DNA of 64,000 nucleotides from Sorangiineae bacterium NIC37A_2 (lineage in GTDB: Bacteria > Myxococcota_A > Polyangia > Polyangiales > Polyangiaceae). The stretch's first letter is position 1. Every line of letters begins with the position of its first letter. Positions 26,361-35,392 of the stretch are shown one piece after another. Where the stretch lies: assembly GCA_002085155.1 (NCBI GenBank), contig NASX01000011.1, positions 1-64,000 of the forward strand, given 5' to 3'. Below the pieces are notes generated by a model. That model worked only from the letters and a program-made list of their open reading frames with translations. It searched no databases and was not told where the DNA came from. The position numbers were made by a program, and so were the translations under genes.

Positions 26361-27017
26361 TCAGATCCGGCGGTAGAGGCCGACGACCTTACCAAGCAGC
26401 ATGGTCGGCTTGAAGTCGGAGGCTCGCACCAAGATCGGAGCCATTTGTGAGTTCGCCGGCTGGAAGCGAATGTAGTCTTTTTCGGGGTAGTAGTGTTTCA
26501 CGGTCGCTTCGTCTCCGATGAGCGCGACGACGATATCCCCTCGGTCTGCTGTGCTCTGGTGGCGCACGAAGATGTAGTCGCCGCTCAGGATGCCCGCTTC
26601 GATCATCGAATCGCCCTGGACCCGGAGGCCGAACACGTCACGGCCACCTCGGACCATCATCTTGTCGACATGGACCGTGTCGATGACGTTCTCTTCTGCC
26701 AGGATCGGCAGACCCGCGGCGACCCGACCGAGGATCGGGATTTCGAGCAGGTCCTCACTCGCCTTGATCGGGGCGGCCTCGACGGGCGCCGCCGTCTCCT
26801 CTTCCTCGCCGACGACTCGGAGGGCGCGGCTCTTCATGTCTTCGCGGCGCAGGTACCCCTTCCGCTCGAGGGCCCGCAGGTGGTCATTTACGCCGTTCGT
26901 CGAGCGGATCCCCATGTGTTCGCCGATTTCCCGCAGCGTCGGCGGGTAACCGCGGTCCCGGATGGACGCGCGAATGAACTCGAGGGTCTGTTCTTGACGC
27001 TTCGTGAGGCCCTGCAT
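26361..27017 (-). CDS. lexA: LexA SOS-response repressor
   Basis: 218 residues. The winged-helix DNA-binding domain is the LexA type ([20 protein letters not shown], then [13 protein letters not shown]). A 20-residue linker rich in Glu/Ala follows. The autocleavage site is VAAGLP (Ala-Gly bond). The S24 catalytic dyad is Ser in [12 protein letters not shown] and Lys in [11 protein letters not shown]. It represses DNA-repair genes and cleaves itself when stimulated by RecA filaments. The recognition helix ([12 protein letters not shown]) differs from E. coli, as expected for groups with divergent LexA boxes. It stands alone on the minus strand with its own promoter region; a candidate operator lies 16 bases upstream of the ATG. 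Confidence 0.96.
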   Translation of the reverse strand: MQGLTKRQEQTLEFIRASIRDRGYPPTLREIGEHMGIRSTNGVNDHLRALERKGYLRREDMKSRALRVVGEEEETAAPVEAAPIKASEDLLEIPILGRVAAGLPILAEENVIDTVHVDKMMVRGGRDVFGLRVQGDSMIEAGILSGDYIFVRHQSTADRGDIVVALIGDEATVKHYYPEKDYIRFQPANSQMAPILVRASDFKPTMLLGKVVGLYRRI

Positions 27018-27032
27018 GATTACATCAGTCTA

Positions 27033-27047
27033 CTGAACGGGTGTCAG
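27033..27047 (-). promoter_or_regulatory. Candidate LexA operator upstream of lexA
   Basis: On the minus strand the sequence reads CTGACACCCGTTCAG, that is CTG-N9-CAG with GTTCAG at its 3' end. The published myxobacterial box ends in GTTCAG and has CTR-N10-CAG, so this copy is one base short. Position just before the lexA ATG suits autoregulation. Confidence 0.4.
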
Positions 27048-27251
27048 CCCGTCAAATTTTCTCACGGCAAGTCTTGACGCAGTCGTATTTTTACCTGATC
27101 GCCGCGCTCCAGGCGAGCGTCCTCCCCCTCGCGCGCGGAGCTCGCCCGAGGCGAGCGAGCACGCGTCAGGGGGAGGCGGCCTCGTCCGCAGCTCGAAGAG
27201 CGAGGACGGAGGCCGGGAGGGGGCCACCGTGAGGACGTCAGGAGGGGGAGC

Positions 27252-27716
27252 TCAGGTGAATTTGCTGCTGGTGGTGAGGAAGGTGAGCTTGTCGTTCGTT
27301 TCCCGGAGGCGCTTCACCAAGATGCTCACGATCGTCCACAGCACCTCATAAGCGAGCTCTTTGTTCAAAAAGAGCAGATCGTCGAAGCCATCCCGCGGAA
27401 TCACGAGCAGCTTGCACCGTTCATGGACCACGGCGTCCGCCGAACGAGGCGCGTCGTCGAGCAGGGCCATCTCCCCGAACACTTCCCCGGGTCCCAGGAT
27501 CGCGAGCGCCTCTTCCCCCATCCCGGGGACTTCGCGGCTGATCCGGACCTTGCCTTCACGGATCAAGTAGAGCTTTTCGCCGACGTCGCCATGGCGGAAT
27601 ATCTTGCTTCCGCGCTCGTGCTCTTCGTCGGTCGCGATGCGCGCGAGGAGTTCGAGGGCTGAGTCTTTCAGGCCCGAAAAGAGGTCGATCCCTCGCAGTT
27701 GTTCCAGTCGATCCAT
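27252..27716 (-). CDS. Cyclic nucleotide-binding domain protein
   Basis: About 154 residues from ATG 27716 (ATG 27734 is also possible). The protein is almost entirely one cNMP-binding beta barrel: LEQLRGIDLFSGLKDSALEL, the strand FRHGDVGEKLYLIREGKVRI, the phosphate-binding cassette GEVFGEMALLDDAPRSADAV, and a C-terminal helix (VLWTIVSILVKRLRETNDKL). There is no HTH, so it is not a Crp-type transcription factor. The cassette has FGEMALL-APRSA, the Arg-bearing form that contacts the cyclic phosphate. Such single-domain proteins usually bind cAMP or cGMP and regulate partners by contact. It lies between lexA and the TonB operon; no clear operon. Confidence 0.85.
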   Translation of the reverse strand: MDRLEQLRGIDLFSGLKDSALELLARIATDEEHERGSKIFRHGDVGEKLYLIREGKVRISREVPGMGEEALAILGPGEVFGEMALLDDAPRSADAVVHERCKLLVIPRDGFDDLLFLNKELAYEVLWTIVSILVKRLRETNDKLTFLTTSSKFT

Positions 27717-27864
27717 CGGAGCGTCGCAGTGCATTGAAGCAGGATCGGGATCGCTGGGAAAGTAAAGCGCCGCCGAACGAGCGCTCGGGGGCACATCTCA
27801 AAACGCTAGGGGCGCTGCCGCCGGGCTTTCTGGCTTGGGGCGGACACTGCGCGAAAATGTGTGA

Positions 27865-28764
27865 CTAGCGGGTGAAACGCACGGTGAACGGCGCTGTGGA
27901 GCCGACCTTCGGTTTCCCGAAGCGATCGAGGCTCGGCTCGAAGGATTTTCTCAGAGCGCAGCGCTCGGCGCGGGCCCCGAAGCCGTAACCAGGATCTTTT
28001 ACGGCGCTTGCGCTCTTGGGGCGGCCGTTTTCGTCCACCACGACCACTAAGGTGACCAGCGCCTGGTTGATCTGTTCGGCGTCAGCTTCCGGGGGGAAGC
28101 CGCAGTCATTCCAACCGGAGCCTGCCAGGGGACGAGCCGGGCGCGAGAGGTCGACGGCCGGCTGCGGAGCCGCGGGGGCAGTGCCGGTGCCCCCGGGAAC
28201 ACCATCGGGCCGGGCGTTGACGTCCCGCACGGCCACCGTCGAGGTTCCGGTGCTCGATGTGACGCCGCCGGCGAAACGGGTTCCCGTTCCGGAGACGAAG
28301 CCCTCTCCTGTGAGGTCGAGGGGCTCGTTCGGGTCGGGCTCTGCGGTGAGGACCTTTCCGGCCTCGGCTGTTTGTGGCGCAGCAGGGCTCGGGTCCCGCG
28401 GAGCATCCTTGGGTACGACGACGGGAACGGGCTTTTCCTCGACGGGGGCCGGAGGCTCAGGCTCCTTTTCGGGCTCCGGCTCCGGTTCGGGCTCCGGCTC
28501 CGGTTCGGGCTCCGGGGGCGGCGGCTCTTCGACCTCGATGTCGTAACTCGTTGCGACGCGGGAGAGGGTAAACCTGTGGACCTCTTCGGCGAACAGGCGC
28601 ACGTCGACCGGTTGATAAGCGGCGTAAGCCGCGATGGCGCCGTGGGCTAAGAGGGCGCTCACGAGCGAAACTACACCCGCTTGGCGCGCTTGGCCTCCGA
28701 GCTGTTCGATCTTCTCGAACCAATGAGGATATTCGAGCGTATTCTCGGAGGTCACGGGGTTCAT
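27865..28764 (-). CDS. TonB-like energy transducer
   Basis: 299 residues. A cytoplasmic N-terminus is followed by one membrane helix (VVSLVSALLAHGAIAAYAAY), then the typical periplasmic spacer of Pro-Glu repeats (PEPEPEPEPEPEPEKEPEPP), then a Gly/Thr stretch and a C-terminal domain with a TonB-like pattern: ALVTLVVVVDENGRPKSASA, then LRKSFEPSLDRFGKPKVGST. It transmits proton-motive force from an ExbB-ExbD motor to outer-membrane transporters or, in myxobacteria, to motility or secretion complexes of the Agl/Glt kind. Its ATG overlaps the exbD stop by four bases, so the trio exbB-exbD-tonB is one operon. Confidence 0.85.
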   Translation of the reverse strand: MNPVTSENTLEYPHWFEKIEQLGGQARQAGVVSLVSALLAHGAIAAYAAYQPVDVRLFAEEVHRFTLSRVATSYDIEVEEPPPPEPEPEPEPEPEPEPEKEPEPPAPVEEKPVPVVVPKDAPRDPSPAAPQTAEAGKVLTAEPDPNEPLDLTGEGFVSGTGTRFAGGVTSSTGTSTVAVRDVNARPDGVPGGTGTAPAAPQPAVDLSRPARPLAGSGWNDCGFPPEADAEQINQALVTLVVVVDENGRPKSASAVKDPGYGFGARAERCALRKSFEPSLDRFGKPKVGSTAPFTVRFTR

Positions 28765-29213
28765 GGGGCCGGTTCGGCCGCGCTGGGTTCGGGGGCAGCA
28801 CCGCCACCGGGCGTCACGGCGAACGCGATCTTGGCGACGCCAGCGCGCTTGAGGAGGTCGAGGACATGGATGACCCGGCCGTGCTCCACCTTCTTATCGG
28901 CGCGAATCACCGCGCGAAGATCGGGATTTTTCGCCTTGGCAGCTTTGGCGAGAGCGGAGACGGCTTCGTCGTTGTCCACCTTGGTCGAGTCGACCGTCGT
29001 GCTTCCGTCCACGGAGAGCTCAACGGAGAACACCGATTGGATATTCTCGCCGCTGGCAGCTTTCGGGAGCTCCATAGGGACGCCCTGTTGGTGGATGATG
29101 CGCGCGGTGACCATGAAGATGATCAGGAGCACGAGCACCACGTCGACGAGCGGCGTGACGTTGATCGCTGAGATCAGTCCGTCATCGTCGTCATTTTGAG
29201 CACCGCCAGCCAC
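28761..29213 (-). CDS. exbD: ExbD/TolR-family biopolymer transport protein
   Basis: 150 residues. A single N-terminal helix (VTPLVDVVLVLLIIFMVTA) carries the essential Asp of the LVDVVLVLLIIFMV motif that takes part in proton transfer. The periplasmic part ends with VIRADKKVEHGRVIHVLDLL, and the C-terminal tail is Pro/Ala-rich. Together with ExbB it forms the ion-driven motor energising the TonB-like protein. It follows exbB by two bases and overlaps tonB. Confidence 0.92.
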   Translation of the reverse strand: MAGGAQNDDDDGLISAINVTPLVDVVLVLLIIFMVTARIIHQQGVPMELPKAASGENIQSVFSVELSVDGSTTVDSTKVDNDEAVSALAKAAKAKNPDLRAVIRADKKVEHGRVIHVLDLLKRAGVAKIAFAVTPGGGAAPEPSAAEPAP

Positions 29214-29215
29214 TC

Positions 29216-29890
29216 TCAGTCCTTTCCTTTGGGCAGGACGGCGCCATTGCCGACGAGCTGGGACATGAGGATGCGACTGAGGGCCTCAGTGTTCGCCAGG
29301 ATGGCGCGCGAGTGCCTCTGGTAGAAGTTGAACGCGACGACGGCTGGGATCGCGACGGCGAGGCCGACCGCGGTGGCGACGAGGGCCTCGGCGATGGCCG
29401 CCATGACCACCTGGGGTGCGGCCGCGGCCCCTTGGGCCTCTTGGGTCGACTCTTGAGCGAGGCCTTCGAAGGCCTGCACGACGCCGATGACCGTACCGAA
29501 GAGACCGATGAAGGGCGCGTTATTGCCGAGGGTACCGAGGAAGGCGAGGCGCCGTTCGAGGCGCATCTTCTGCAGCGCCTTGGCTCCTTGCATGGCTTCT
29601 TCGGCCGCCTGGGGACCGCGATCCGCTTCCGCGAGTCCGGCGAGAACCACCGCGGCCTCCGCACTCGGCGAATCCTCGAGCGCCTTGCGGGCCCCATCGT
29701 AGTCTCCGGAGCGCAAAAGATCCCGGAACCGGCCACCGAGGGCCGCCAAGTCATCGCGGAGAGAGAGGTAAAACCAACCCCGTTCCAACATGATCGCTAC
29801 GGAAATGACACTGAGTCCAATCAGGAGCCACATGACCCAGGCAGCGCCGAAGTTGGTCATGAGTCGCTGAAGCCATTCTACTAGGTGCAT
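29216..29890 (-). CDS. exbB: ExbB/TolQ-family proton channel protein
   Basis: Start placed at ATG 29890 (MHLVEWLQRLM), the usual N-terminus; a GTG at 29932 in frame is less typical. It has three membrane segments: VMWLLIGLSVISVAIMLERG, LGNNAPFIGLFGTVIGVVQA and ALVATAVGLAVAIPAVVAFN. The last two hold the conserved TolQ/ExbB motifs (PFIGLFGTVIGV and EALVATAVGLAVAIPA). It assembles as a pentamer around an ExbD dimer. First gene of the exbB-exbD-tonB operon. Confidence 0.93.
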   Translation of the reverse strand: MHLVEWLQRLMTNFGAAWVMWLLIGLSVISVAIMLERGWFYLSLRDDLAALGGRFRDLLRSGDYDGARKALEDSPSAEAAVVLAGLAEADRGPQAAEEAMQGAKALQKMRLERRLAFLGTLGNNAPFIGLFGTVIGVVQAFEGLAQESTQEAQGAAAAPQVVMAAIAEALVATAVGLAVAIPAVVAFNFYQRHSRAILANTEALSRILMSQLVGNGAVLPKGKD

Positions 29891-30258
29891 ATCGTTTCTC
29901 TTGGGGTTCCCGGCGGGATCGATTTCGTTCACCTGGACCCGAGCGACCTTGTGGGGTCGGGACGGACCCGGGACAGTCGGAAGCAGGTCTAGGGCCTAAC
30001 TTCTGGCCTTGCCAGAAAAAAAAGCCGGCTTCCGATCATGACGAGGGGCGCGCGCGGTTCAACGAGAAGGCCGTCAGAGCTGCCGTTGCCTCCCGGACGA
30101 TTGGGTGGGGGCGGAATTGAGAGGGAAGCTCGAGAGCGCGGCGAGCGTAGGAATGGAGATGGGCTGTGGTTTGCACACAGTTTGCTCGGGCAGCGCGCCT
30201 TCGAGTGGGCCCGATGCCCCAGGGGATGGAGAGCCGGCTGCGCGTCGAGGGGGGACTT
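29891..30258. other. Intergenic region upstream of exbB
   Basis: About 370 bases between the kinase gene and exbB, both minus strand. A run of eight A at about 30015 is flanked by GCC/GGC-rich sequence. Frames are Arg/Gly-rich and not convincing. The exbB promoter should be here but could not be pinned down. Confidence 0.35.
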
Positions 30259-31746
30259 CTAGAAGCGCGAGCCCCCCGAGATCAGCCAATAGGCGATGCT
30301 GAGGGCGAGGCTGCCGAAACCGACGGGGCCGAGCCACGCCGGAAACTCATCCCGCTGCTTTCTCTTTTTGGATGAGCGCTTGCGCCCTCCGGTGCCTCCC
30401 GTGGTGGGCGTGCGCCGACGGGGGGCAGCCATGGGCCCGCCGAGAGGTTTCTTCGGCCCCAGGGAGAGGGGCGCGTGGGCGCTTTTGCGGGGCACGAGAT
30501 CTTGCGGAGAAAACGGAGCGGTCTGCCGCGGACCGATTCCTGTATCGAGGGCCGCGAAGGGATCGAACTCGACGATCCTGGTGGCGTCGGCTTCGTCGTC
30601 ACCAGGGTCAGGACTGCGGCTGCTTCGGGAGCGCGCGCGCACCTCTTCCGGCACGAGCACTCCCGTCGAAGCTGTCGGCGGCTCCAGCATGTCCAAACTT
30701 TCTCTCAGCATTTGGTAGGCGACCTCGGCCTGGACCCGCGTTCGATTGCGCAACTTGAAGATGGCCTCTTGGGTCTCTGGCGAGAGGCGCTCCTTTGCCA
30801 TGGCGGCGACGTCCGCCTGAGTAACGAGGCGACTCGTCTCCCAGAGCCAACTTTCGATCGCTTCTCTCATCTCATTGGCCGTTTGGTAGCGGTCTTCGGG
30901 GCGCTGCTGCAGCGCCTTGAGGATGATGTCCTCGAGCCCGGGCGGATAGGTCGGATCGATGTCGCGGGGTCTCCTGAACTCACCGAGCAAGATCTTGGGC
31001 ATCGCCTCGGGCCCATTGCCGAAGGGCCGCAGGCCCAAGGTCGCCGTGTAGAGGACACAACCGAGCGCGTAGATATCCACTCTTCGATCGGTGGGCCCGC
31101 CGGCGATCTGCTCAGGTGCCAGGTAAGCGAACTTGCCTTTGACTTCGCCGGTACGCGTCCTTTCGTGGAGCTGGTGGCGCGCCTTGGCGATGCCGAAATC
31201 GCTCACTTTGACCTGGCCTTGGGTCGAGATGAGCACGTTGGCGGGGGAGACGTCGCGGTGGATCACACCGAGGGGATTGCCTTTCTCGTCGGTCGCCTCG
31301 TGGGCGGCGTGGAGACCAGCCGCGGCGTCGGCGCAGATGCGCGCCGCGATGTCGACGTCGAGGGGCCAGAATCGATTCCCGTTTCGGATCAGTCCCGCAA
31401 GGCAATCGCCTGGAACCCATTCCATGGCCATGAACAGGACGTTCTCATGGCGATTCAGCTCGAAGGTCTGGCACACGTTCGGATGACGAACGGCTGTGGC
31501 GATCGTGGCCTCATCGATGAAGAGACGCGCGTACTCCGGATCGGAAGCCAGATCGGGGCGAATGACTTTGAGCGCGATGGTTCGGCTCATGCCTCCCGAG
31601 GTGAGCGGCTCTGCGGCCCAGACATGCGCCATGCCGCCGCTCGCGATGAGCGCGAGCAGTCGATACCTCCCGACGACACTGCCCACCACGAAGCCGTCTT
31701 CGTTTGCGGGGCGTCGAGAGGTGGGAGGGTTGAAGCTGGTCGTCAT
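30259..31746 (-). CDS. Ser/Thr protein kinase with C-terminal membrane anchor
   Basis: 495 residues, Hanks-type. The kinase domain spans about 25-300: glycine loop IASGGMAHVWAA, ATP Lys in TIALKVIRP, catalytic loop VIHRDVSPANVLI, DFG in VKVSDFGIAKA, and the activation segment ending FAYLAPEQIAGG. The catalytic loop has HRDVSP-N instead of the usual HRDLKP-N, so the loop Lys is replaced by Ser, as in many myxobacterial kinases. A basic, Pro/Ser-rich juxtamembrane region follows and a C-terminal helix (FGSLALSIAYWLISGG) anchors it with the kinase cytosolic. It is divergent from a second kinase at 32081. Possible targets include the FHA-sigma54 activator nearby. Confidence 0.92.
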   Translation of the reverse strand: MTTSFNPPTSRRPANEDGFVVGSVVGRYRLLALIASGGMAHVWAAEPLTSGGMSRTIALKVIRPDLASDPEYARLFIDEATIATAVRHPNVCQTFELNRHENVLFMAMEWVPGDCLAGLIRNGNRFWPLDVDIAARICADAAAGLHAAHEATDEKGNPLGVIHRDVSPANVLISTQGQVKVSDFGIAKARHQLHERTRTGEVKGKFAYLAPEQIAGGPTDRRVDIYALGCVLYTATLGLRPFGNGPEAMPKILLGEFRRPRDIDPTYPPGLEDIILKALQQRPEDRYQTANEMREAIESWLWETSRLVTQADVAAMAKERLSPETQEAIFKLRNRTRVQAEVAYQMLRESLDMLEPPTASTGVLVPEEVRARSRSSRSPDPGDDEADATRIVEFDPFAALDTGIGPRQTAPFSPQDLVPRKSAHAPLSLGPKKPLGGPMAAPRRRTPTTGGTGGRKRSSKKRKQRDEFPAWLGPVGFGSLALSIAYWLISGGSRF

Positions 31747-32080
31747 GTAGGGGCGCGAGTTTTTCGTGTTTCCTCTCTGTGAAGACGGACGAAACCTCCT
31801 TGAAGTGTACTCCTAAAGACAGATTTCGACGATTCGTCCAGGAGGAGATGTGGTTGTGTGTGGCGCAGCTGAGCTCCGTGTGTGGAGGTGGGCGCCGCCT
31901 TCTCGACTCGGAAGTGGGGGCAAGAGCACGTAGCACAAAAGCCCGAAGGGGAGGCGAGAGGGTACCGAAGAGGTGGATGGTGTGATGAAACTGAGAGAAC
32001 CCTGTGCTTTTTGTGATCGGGCTGGCAGTGCGAGAATTTTTCGAGTAGACTGCCCAGTTTGAGTAGAAGCTCTCTCTTGG
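31747..32080. other. Divergent promoter region between two kinase genes
   Basis: About 330 bases with no convincing gene. It should hold promoters for both kinases. No reliable promoter elements or dyads were found. Confidence 0.35.
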
Positions 32081-33709
32081 ATGTCCCTCGTTAATACGGC
32101 CCCGCGCACATTGGACCACTACGCCCTCCTCGTCCCCCTGGGCGAGGGTGGGATGGGCGAGGTTTGGGCTGCGCGGGACACCCGCGCCATGGGTACGCGG
32201 ATCGTCGCTCTCAAGACGACCAAACAAGGGGGACAGGAGGCGGCCAAGGTTCTCTTCGACGAAGCGCGCATCGCCTCGCTCATCGAACATCCGAACGTCT
32301 GCAAGGTCTACGAGCTCGGGCGCGCGCTCGGCGTGCAGTACATGGTCATGGAGTTCTGCGACGGCGCGAGCCTGTTCGATTTGCTCCAGGCTCAGCCGAA
32401 CAAAGCCATCGCTCATCCGATCGCCGTCAAGATTGTTGCCGAAGTGGCCGCTGGACTTCACGCAGCCCACGAGCTCGTCGACGAAGCGGGAACGCTGCTC
32501 CACGTCGTTCACCGCGACGTCTCTCCTCAGAACATCCTGATCGCCTCCGACGGGAGCGTGACGATCTCAGACTTTGGCGTGGCGAAGGCCCGCGGCCAGG
32601 TCCACCAAGCAACGGTCACCGGCGAGGTCAAAGGGAAGCTCTCCTATATGGCTCCCGAGCAGGTCCGCAGTAAGGACATCGATCGCCGGGCCGACATCTT
32701 TGCGCTCGGTTGTGTCCTCTACATGGCGACCGTCGGCAAGCGGCCTTTCTGCGGCGGAGACGCGGTCGCTCTCATGTACAAGATCCTCGAGGCGAATGTA
32801 GAGCCGCCTTCGAGCATCGAGCCGAGCTTCCCTCGTTCCCTCGAAGAGCTGATCATGAAGGCTCTCGAGCGCGATCCTGCTAGTCGCTTCCAGACTGCCC
32901 TCGAATTTCAATTAGCCCTCGAGCGCTGGCTCCGAGACGAAAAGCGTCGTGTCTCGAGCGCGGACATCGCGCTCTTGCTCGAGCACAGCTTGGGCGAGCG
33001 AATCTCAGCGCGAAACGCGCGCATCCGCGCGCTCGCAAATGGGACCTCCCTTGAGTCTCCCGACGAAGAGCAGACGCAGCGTGAAGACTCGAGCCCCTCG
33101 AGTGAGGATGTGGTCTCCACCCGGACCATCCTGGAGAGCGCCTTCGAGAGTCAGGTGCCTCCCTTTGTTTCTACAGGACGGACGCGCCTCTTCGCGCTGG
33201 GGGCGCTCGCGCTGAGCATCATCGCAGCAGGCTTCTCCTTCGAGCCGAAACAAGCCTCAGACTCTCCCGCGCTTTCGGAGCCGGAGGCCAAAGGGGCCCT
33301 TGCCCCGCCTGTCCCTGATGTTGCGACGATCTCCGCCCGGGTTCACCCGGAGACCGCGCAGATCCTGCTCGACGGAGAGGTCGTTGGGAGAGGTTCGGCT
33401 GTCATCGAGCGCTCACGGAGCGCACAAGAAGGCGTCCTTGCGTTTGTGCTCGCTGGTTATCAGAGCGTCGAAAGAAAGGTTAGCTTCGATCGGGACCAGG
33501 GGCTCGAGATCGCTCTTCTGCCAGTGGAAGGTCAGGCCAAACAACTCACGGTCGACAGCGCTGACAAGTCGAAGAAAAAGAGCAGCCGCCCCATTTCAGC
33601 TCAGGCCCAGCCGAAAAATGTCCTTGCTGAGAAGTCGGATACGGCCGGTTCGGAGAAAAAGCCGCGGGCCCTCGACCCAGTGAACCCTTTCGCTCACGGA
33701 ACACCTTAA
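32081..33709 (+). CDS. Ser/Thr protein kinase with membrane anchor and PEGA-like tail
   Basis: 542 residues. Kinase domain about 13-275: GEGGMGEVWAARD, ATP Lys in IVALKTTKQG, catalytic loop VVHRDVSPQNILI, DFG in VTISDFGVAKARG and YMAPEQVRSKDIDRRADIFA. As in its divergent neighbour, the catalytic-loop Lys is replaced by Ser. After an acidic linker (DEEQTQREDSSPSSEDVV) comes one membrane helix (LFALGALALSIIAAGFSF). A periplasmic region of about 140 residues includes ISARVHPETAQILLDGEVVG, a PEGA-like beta module thought to bind cell-wall or other surface ligands. The stop abuts the start of the PEGA protein gene (TAAATG), so they are translationally coupled. Confidence 0.92.
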   Translation: MSLVNTAPRTLDHYALLVPLGEGGMGEVWAARDTRAMGTRIVALKTTKQGGQEAAKVLFDEARIASLIEHPNVCKVYELGRALGVQYMVMEFCDGASLFDLLQAQPNKAIAHPIAVKIVAEVAAGLHAAHELVDEAGTLLHVVHRDVSPQNILIASDGSVTISDFGVAKARGQVHQATVTGEVKGKLSYMAPEQVRSKDIDRRADIFALGCVLYMATVGKRPFCGGDAVALMYKILEANVEPPSSIEPSFPRSLEELIMKALERDPASRFQTALEFQLALERWLRDEKRRVSSADIALLLEHSLGERISARNARIRALANGTSLESPDEEQTQREDSSPSSEDVVSTRTILESAFESQVPPFVSTGRTRLFALGALALSIIAAGFSFEPKQASDSPALSEPEAKGALAPPVPDVATISARVHPETAQILLDGEVVGRGSAVIERSRSAQEGVLAFVLAGYQSVERKVSFDRDQGLEIALLPVEGQAKQLTVDSADKSKKKSSRPISAQAQPKNVLAEKSDTAGSEKKPRALDPVNPFAHGTP

Positions 33710-34723
33710 ATGCGTCGTCCTCTGGCCCTGATCTCGAGCGTGGTCCTCTGTGCTCCTCTCGCCCTCCCGCGTGGAGCCTGGGCGAACTCGGAGGCAAGTA
33801 TTTCAGCTTCCGCTGCCGAACCAGGACCGAATCCCGAAGAAGCTCGTCTCAAGGAGGCGTCAGAGCGCTTTCAGAAGGGGCTCACGTTTTACGATCAGGG
33901 AGAAGCGAAGCTCGCGCTCGTGGAGTTCGAGAAGGCCTACGAGCTCGTTCCTGATTACCGAGTCCTCTACAACTTAGGGCTCGTCGCGATTCAGCTCGGG
34001 GAGTTCGCGCGAGCCCGCGTGGCCCTCGAGTCCTACTTGCGACAAGGGGGCGAGAGCGTCGATGCAGGAAGAAAGGCTGAGATCGAGCGTGATCTCGAGA
34101 TGCTCCGGGCAAGGACGGCCGTCTTGCGCGTCGAGACGAAGGAGCCCGAAGTGCTCGTCCTGGTCGATGATGTGCCGGTCGGAGAGACCCCGAGCGTGGA
34201 ACCCTTGGTGCTCGACGTAGGACCCCATCGAGTCTCCTTTCGGCGTGACGGCTATGAGGCGACGACCGAGCGCGTGACATTGGCCGGGGGAGAAGAGAAG
34301 ACCGTCGCGGTCCAGCTGAGGCCCGTGAAGCCTCAGCTGGTGACAGTGCGGGAGCGTCCTCTGCCTCCCCCGGTGATGCAGCCGAGCGGACCACCGGTCG
34401 GGGCCTGGGTTGGATGGGGAGTGACGGCGGCTTTGGCCACAGGCGCGATTGCGACCGGGGTTTACGGCATCGGCCAGGCGAGCTCGTTGAACTCTCTGAA
34501 ACAAACCCCCGATCCCAGCCCGAGCCAAATGGACCAACTTTCGTCCAGTGCGTCGACGGCCCTTCTCGCTACCGATGTGCTCATCGTGGGGACAGGTGTC
34601 GCCCTCGCTGTGAGCACGTATCTGACCTTTTTCGCACCCCGCGACAGGGACAAAGCAGCCCAGGCCAGATCCCTGGGCGTAGCTCTTTCGCCCACCCTGA
34701 TTCAGGCCTATGGCGCGTTTTGA
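33710..34723 (+). CDS. Exported TPR and PEGA-domain protein
   Basis: 337 residues. Signal peptide LISSVVLCAPLALPRGAWA. Residues 45-110 hold two tetratricopeptide-type helix pairs (FQKGLTFYDQGEAKLALVEF, then VLYNLGLVAIQLGEFARARV). A PEGA module follows (PEVLVLVDDVPVGETPSVEP, then GPHRVSFRRDGYEATTERVT). The C-terminal third has two hydrophobic segments (GWGVTAALATGAIATGVYGI and LLATDVLIVGTGVALAVSTY) that likely anchor it. Such kinase-linked TPR-PEGA proteins probably present surface signals to the kinase. Its start follows the kinase stop codon without a gap. Confidence 0.82.
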   Translation: MRRPLALISSVVLCAPLALPRGAWANSEASISASAAEPGPNPEEARLKEASERFQKGLTFYDQGEAKLALVEFEKAYELVPDYRVLYNLGLVAIQLGEFARARVALESYLRQGGESVDAGRKAEIERDLEMLRARTAVLRVETKEPEVLVLVDDVPVGETPSVEPLVLDVGPHRVSFRRDGYEATTERVTLAGGEEKTVAVQLRPVKPQLVTVRERPLPPPVMQPSGPPVGAWVGWGVTAALATGAIATGVYGIGQASSLNSLKQTPDPSPSQMDQLSSSASTALLATDVLIVGTGVALAVSTYLTFFAPRDRDKAAQARSLGVALSPTLIQAYGAF

Positions 34724-34855
34724 ACGAATCAGCCGGGCGCAGCGAGCCCGGCACCGTGGACCGGAACATTCTGAGAGAAAGCCCGGAGATCTCTCATTAA
34801 ATCAGGAGGCTGACTGGACGTTAGCCCGAGGGACATCAAGCAAAGGAGACTGAGG

Positions 34856-35383
34856 ATGAAGCGGACTTTACTTTGGGGCACGTTGGGCGCTTCGCTTTCG
34901 CTCGCAGTGGCGGCGTGTGCGGGAGATCCCTCGGACGACGACATCAGCGACGATGTGGGAAGTGGGGGCAAGGGCAGCGGAGGCAAGGCCAGCGGCGGTT
35001 CCGCGTCTGGGGGCATGGCAGGAAGCGCGAGCGGAGGCATGGGAGGCGCTGATCCGAGCGGTGGTCAGGCTGGAGATAGTGCCGCCGGCGGCATGGGCGG
35101 AGAGGGCTCGGTCCTCCGGGCGCTCTGTGAGAAGCGCTGCGAGACGATCGTTACGATCGAATGTCCGAACTGGAATGACGTGGAAGCCTGCACGGACGAT
35201 TGTGTGGGGCGGGAGGAGCCAGCTTGCAAGGCGGAATACCTCGCGAACGTGGAGTGCGAGAGTACGCAGCCAGCCGAAGGGTTCATGTGCGTCGAAGTGT
35301 TCGCCGGCTACTACCAGATTGCACAATCCGGTAGCTCACCCTGCGAGGATCTGTACGACGCCTTCATCGATTGCGCCCTCTGA
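34856..35383 (+). CDS. Small Cys-rich lipoprotein with Gly/Ser linker
   Basis: 175 residues preceded by a good ribosome binding site (AAAGGAG). Lipobox AVAAC (Cys 21). Residues 35-80 are a Gly-Ser-Ala linker. The C-terminal 95 residues contain ten cysteines in the pattern LCEKRCETIVTIECPNW, DDCVGREEPACKA, then CVEVF and CEDLYDAFIDCAL, which suggests a compact disulphide-linked domain. Small lipoproteins with this module are numerous in Polyangiales. It ends nine bases before the FHA-sigma54 activator gene, so the two are co-transcribed, which may tie a surface lipoprotein to that regulator. No function recognised. Confidence 0.72.
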   Translation: MKRTLLWGTLGASLSLAVAACAGDPSDDDISDDVGSGGKGSGGKASGGSASGGMAGSASGGMGGADPSGGQAGDSAAGGMGGEGSVLRALCEKRCETIVTIECPNWNDVEACTDDCVGREEPACKAEYLANVECESTQPAEGFMCVEVFAGYYQIAQSGSSPCEDLYDAFIDCAL

Positions 35384-35392
35384 CGAGACACT

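Noticed and set aside
28400-28540. Simple DNA repeat (GGCTCCGGCTCCGGTTCG)
   Set aside because: It encodes the Pro-Glu spacer of the TonB-like protein, normal for the family.
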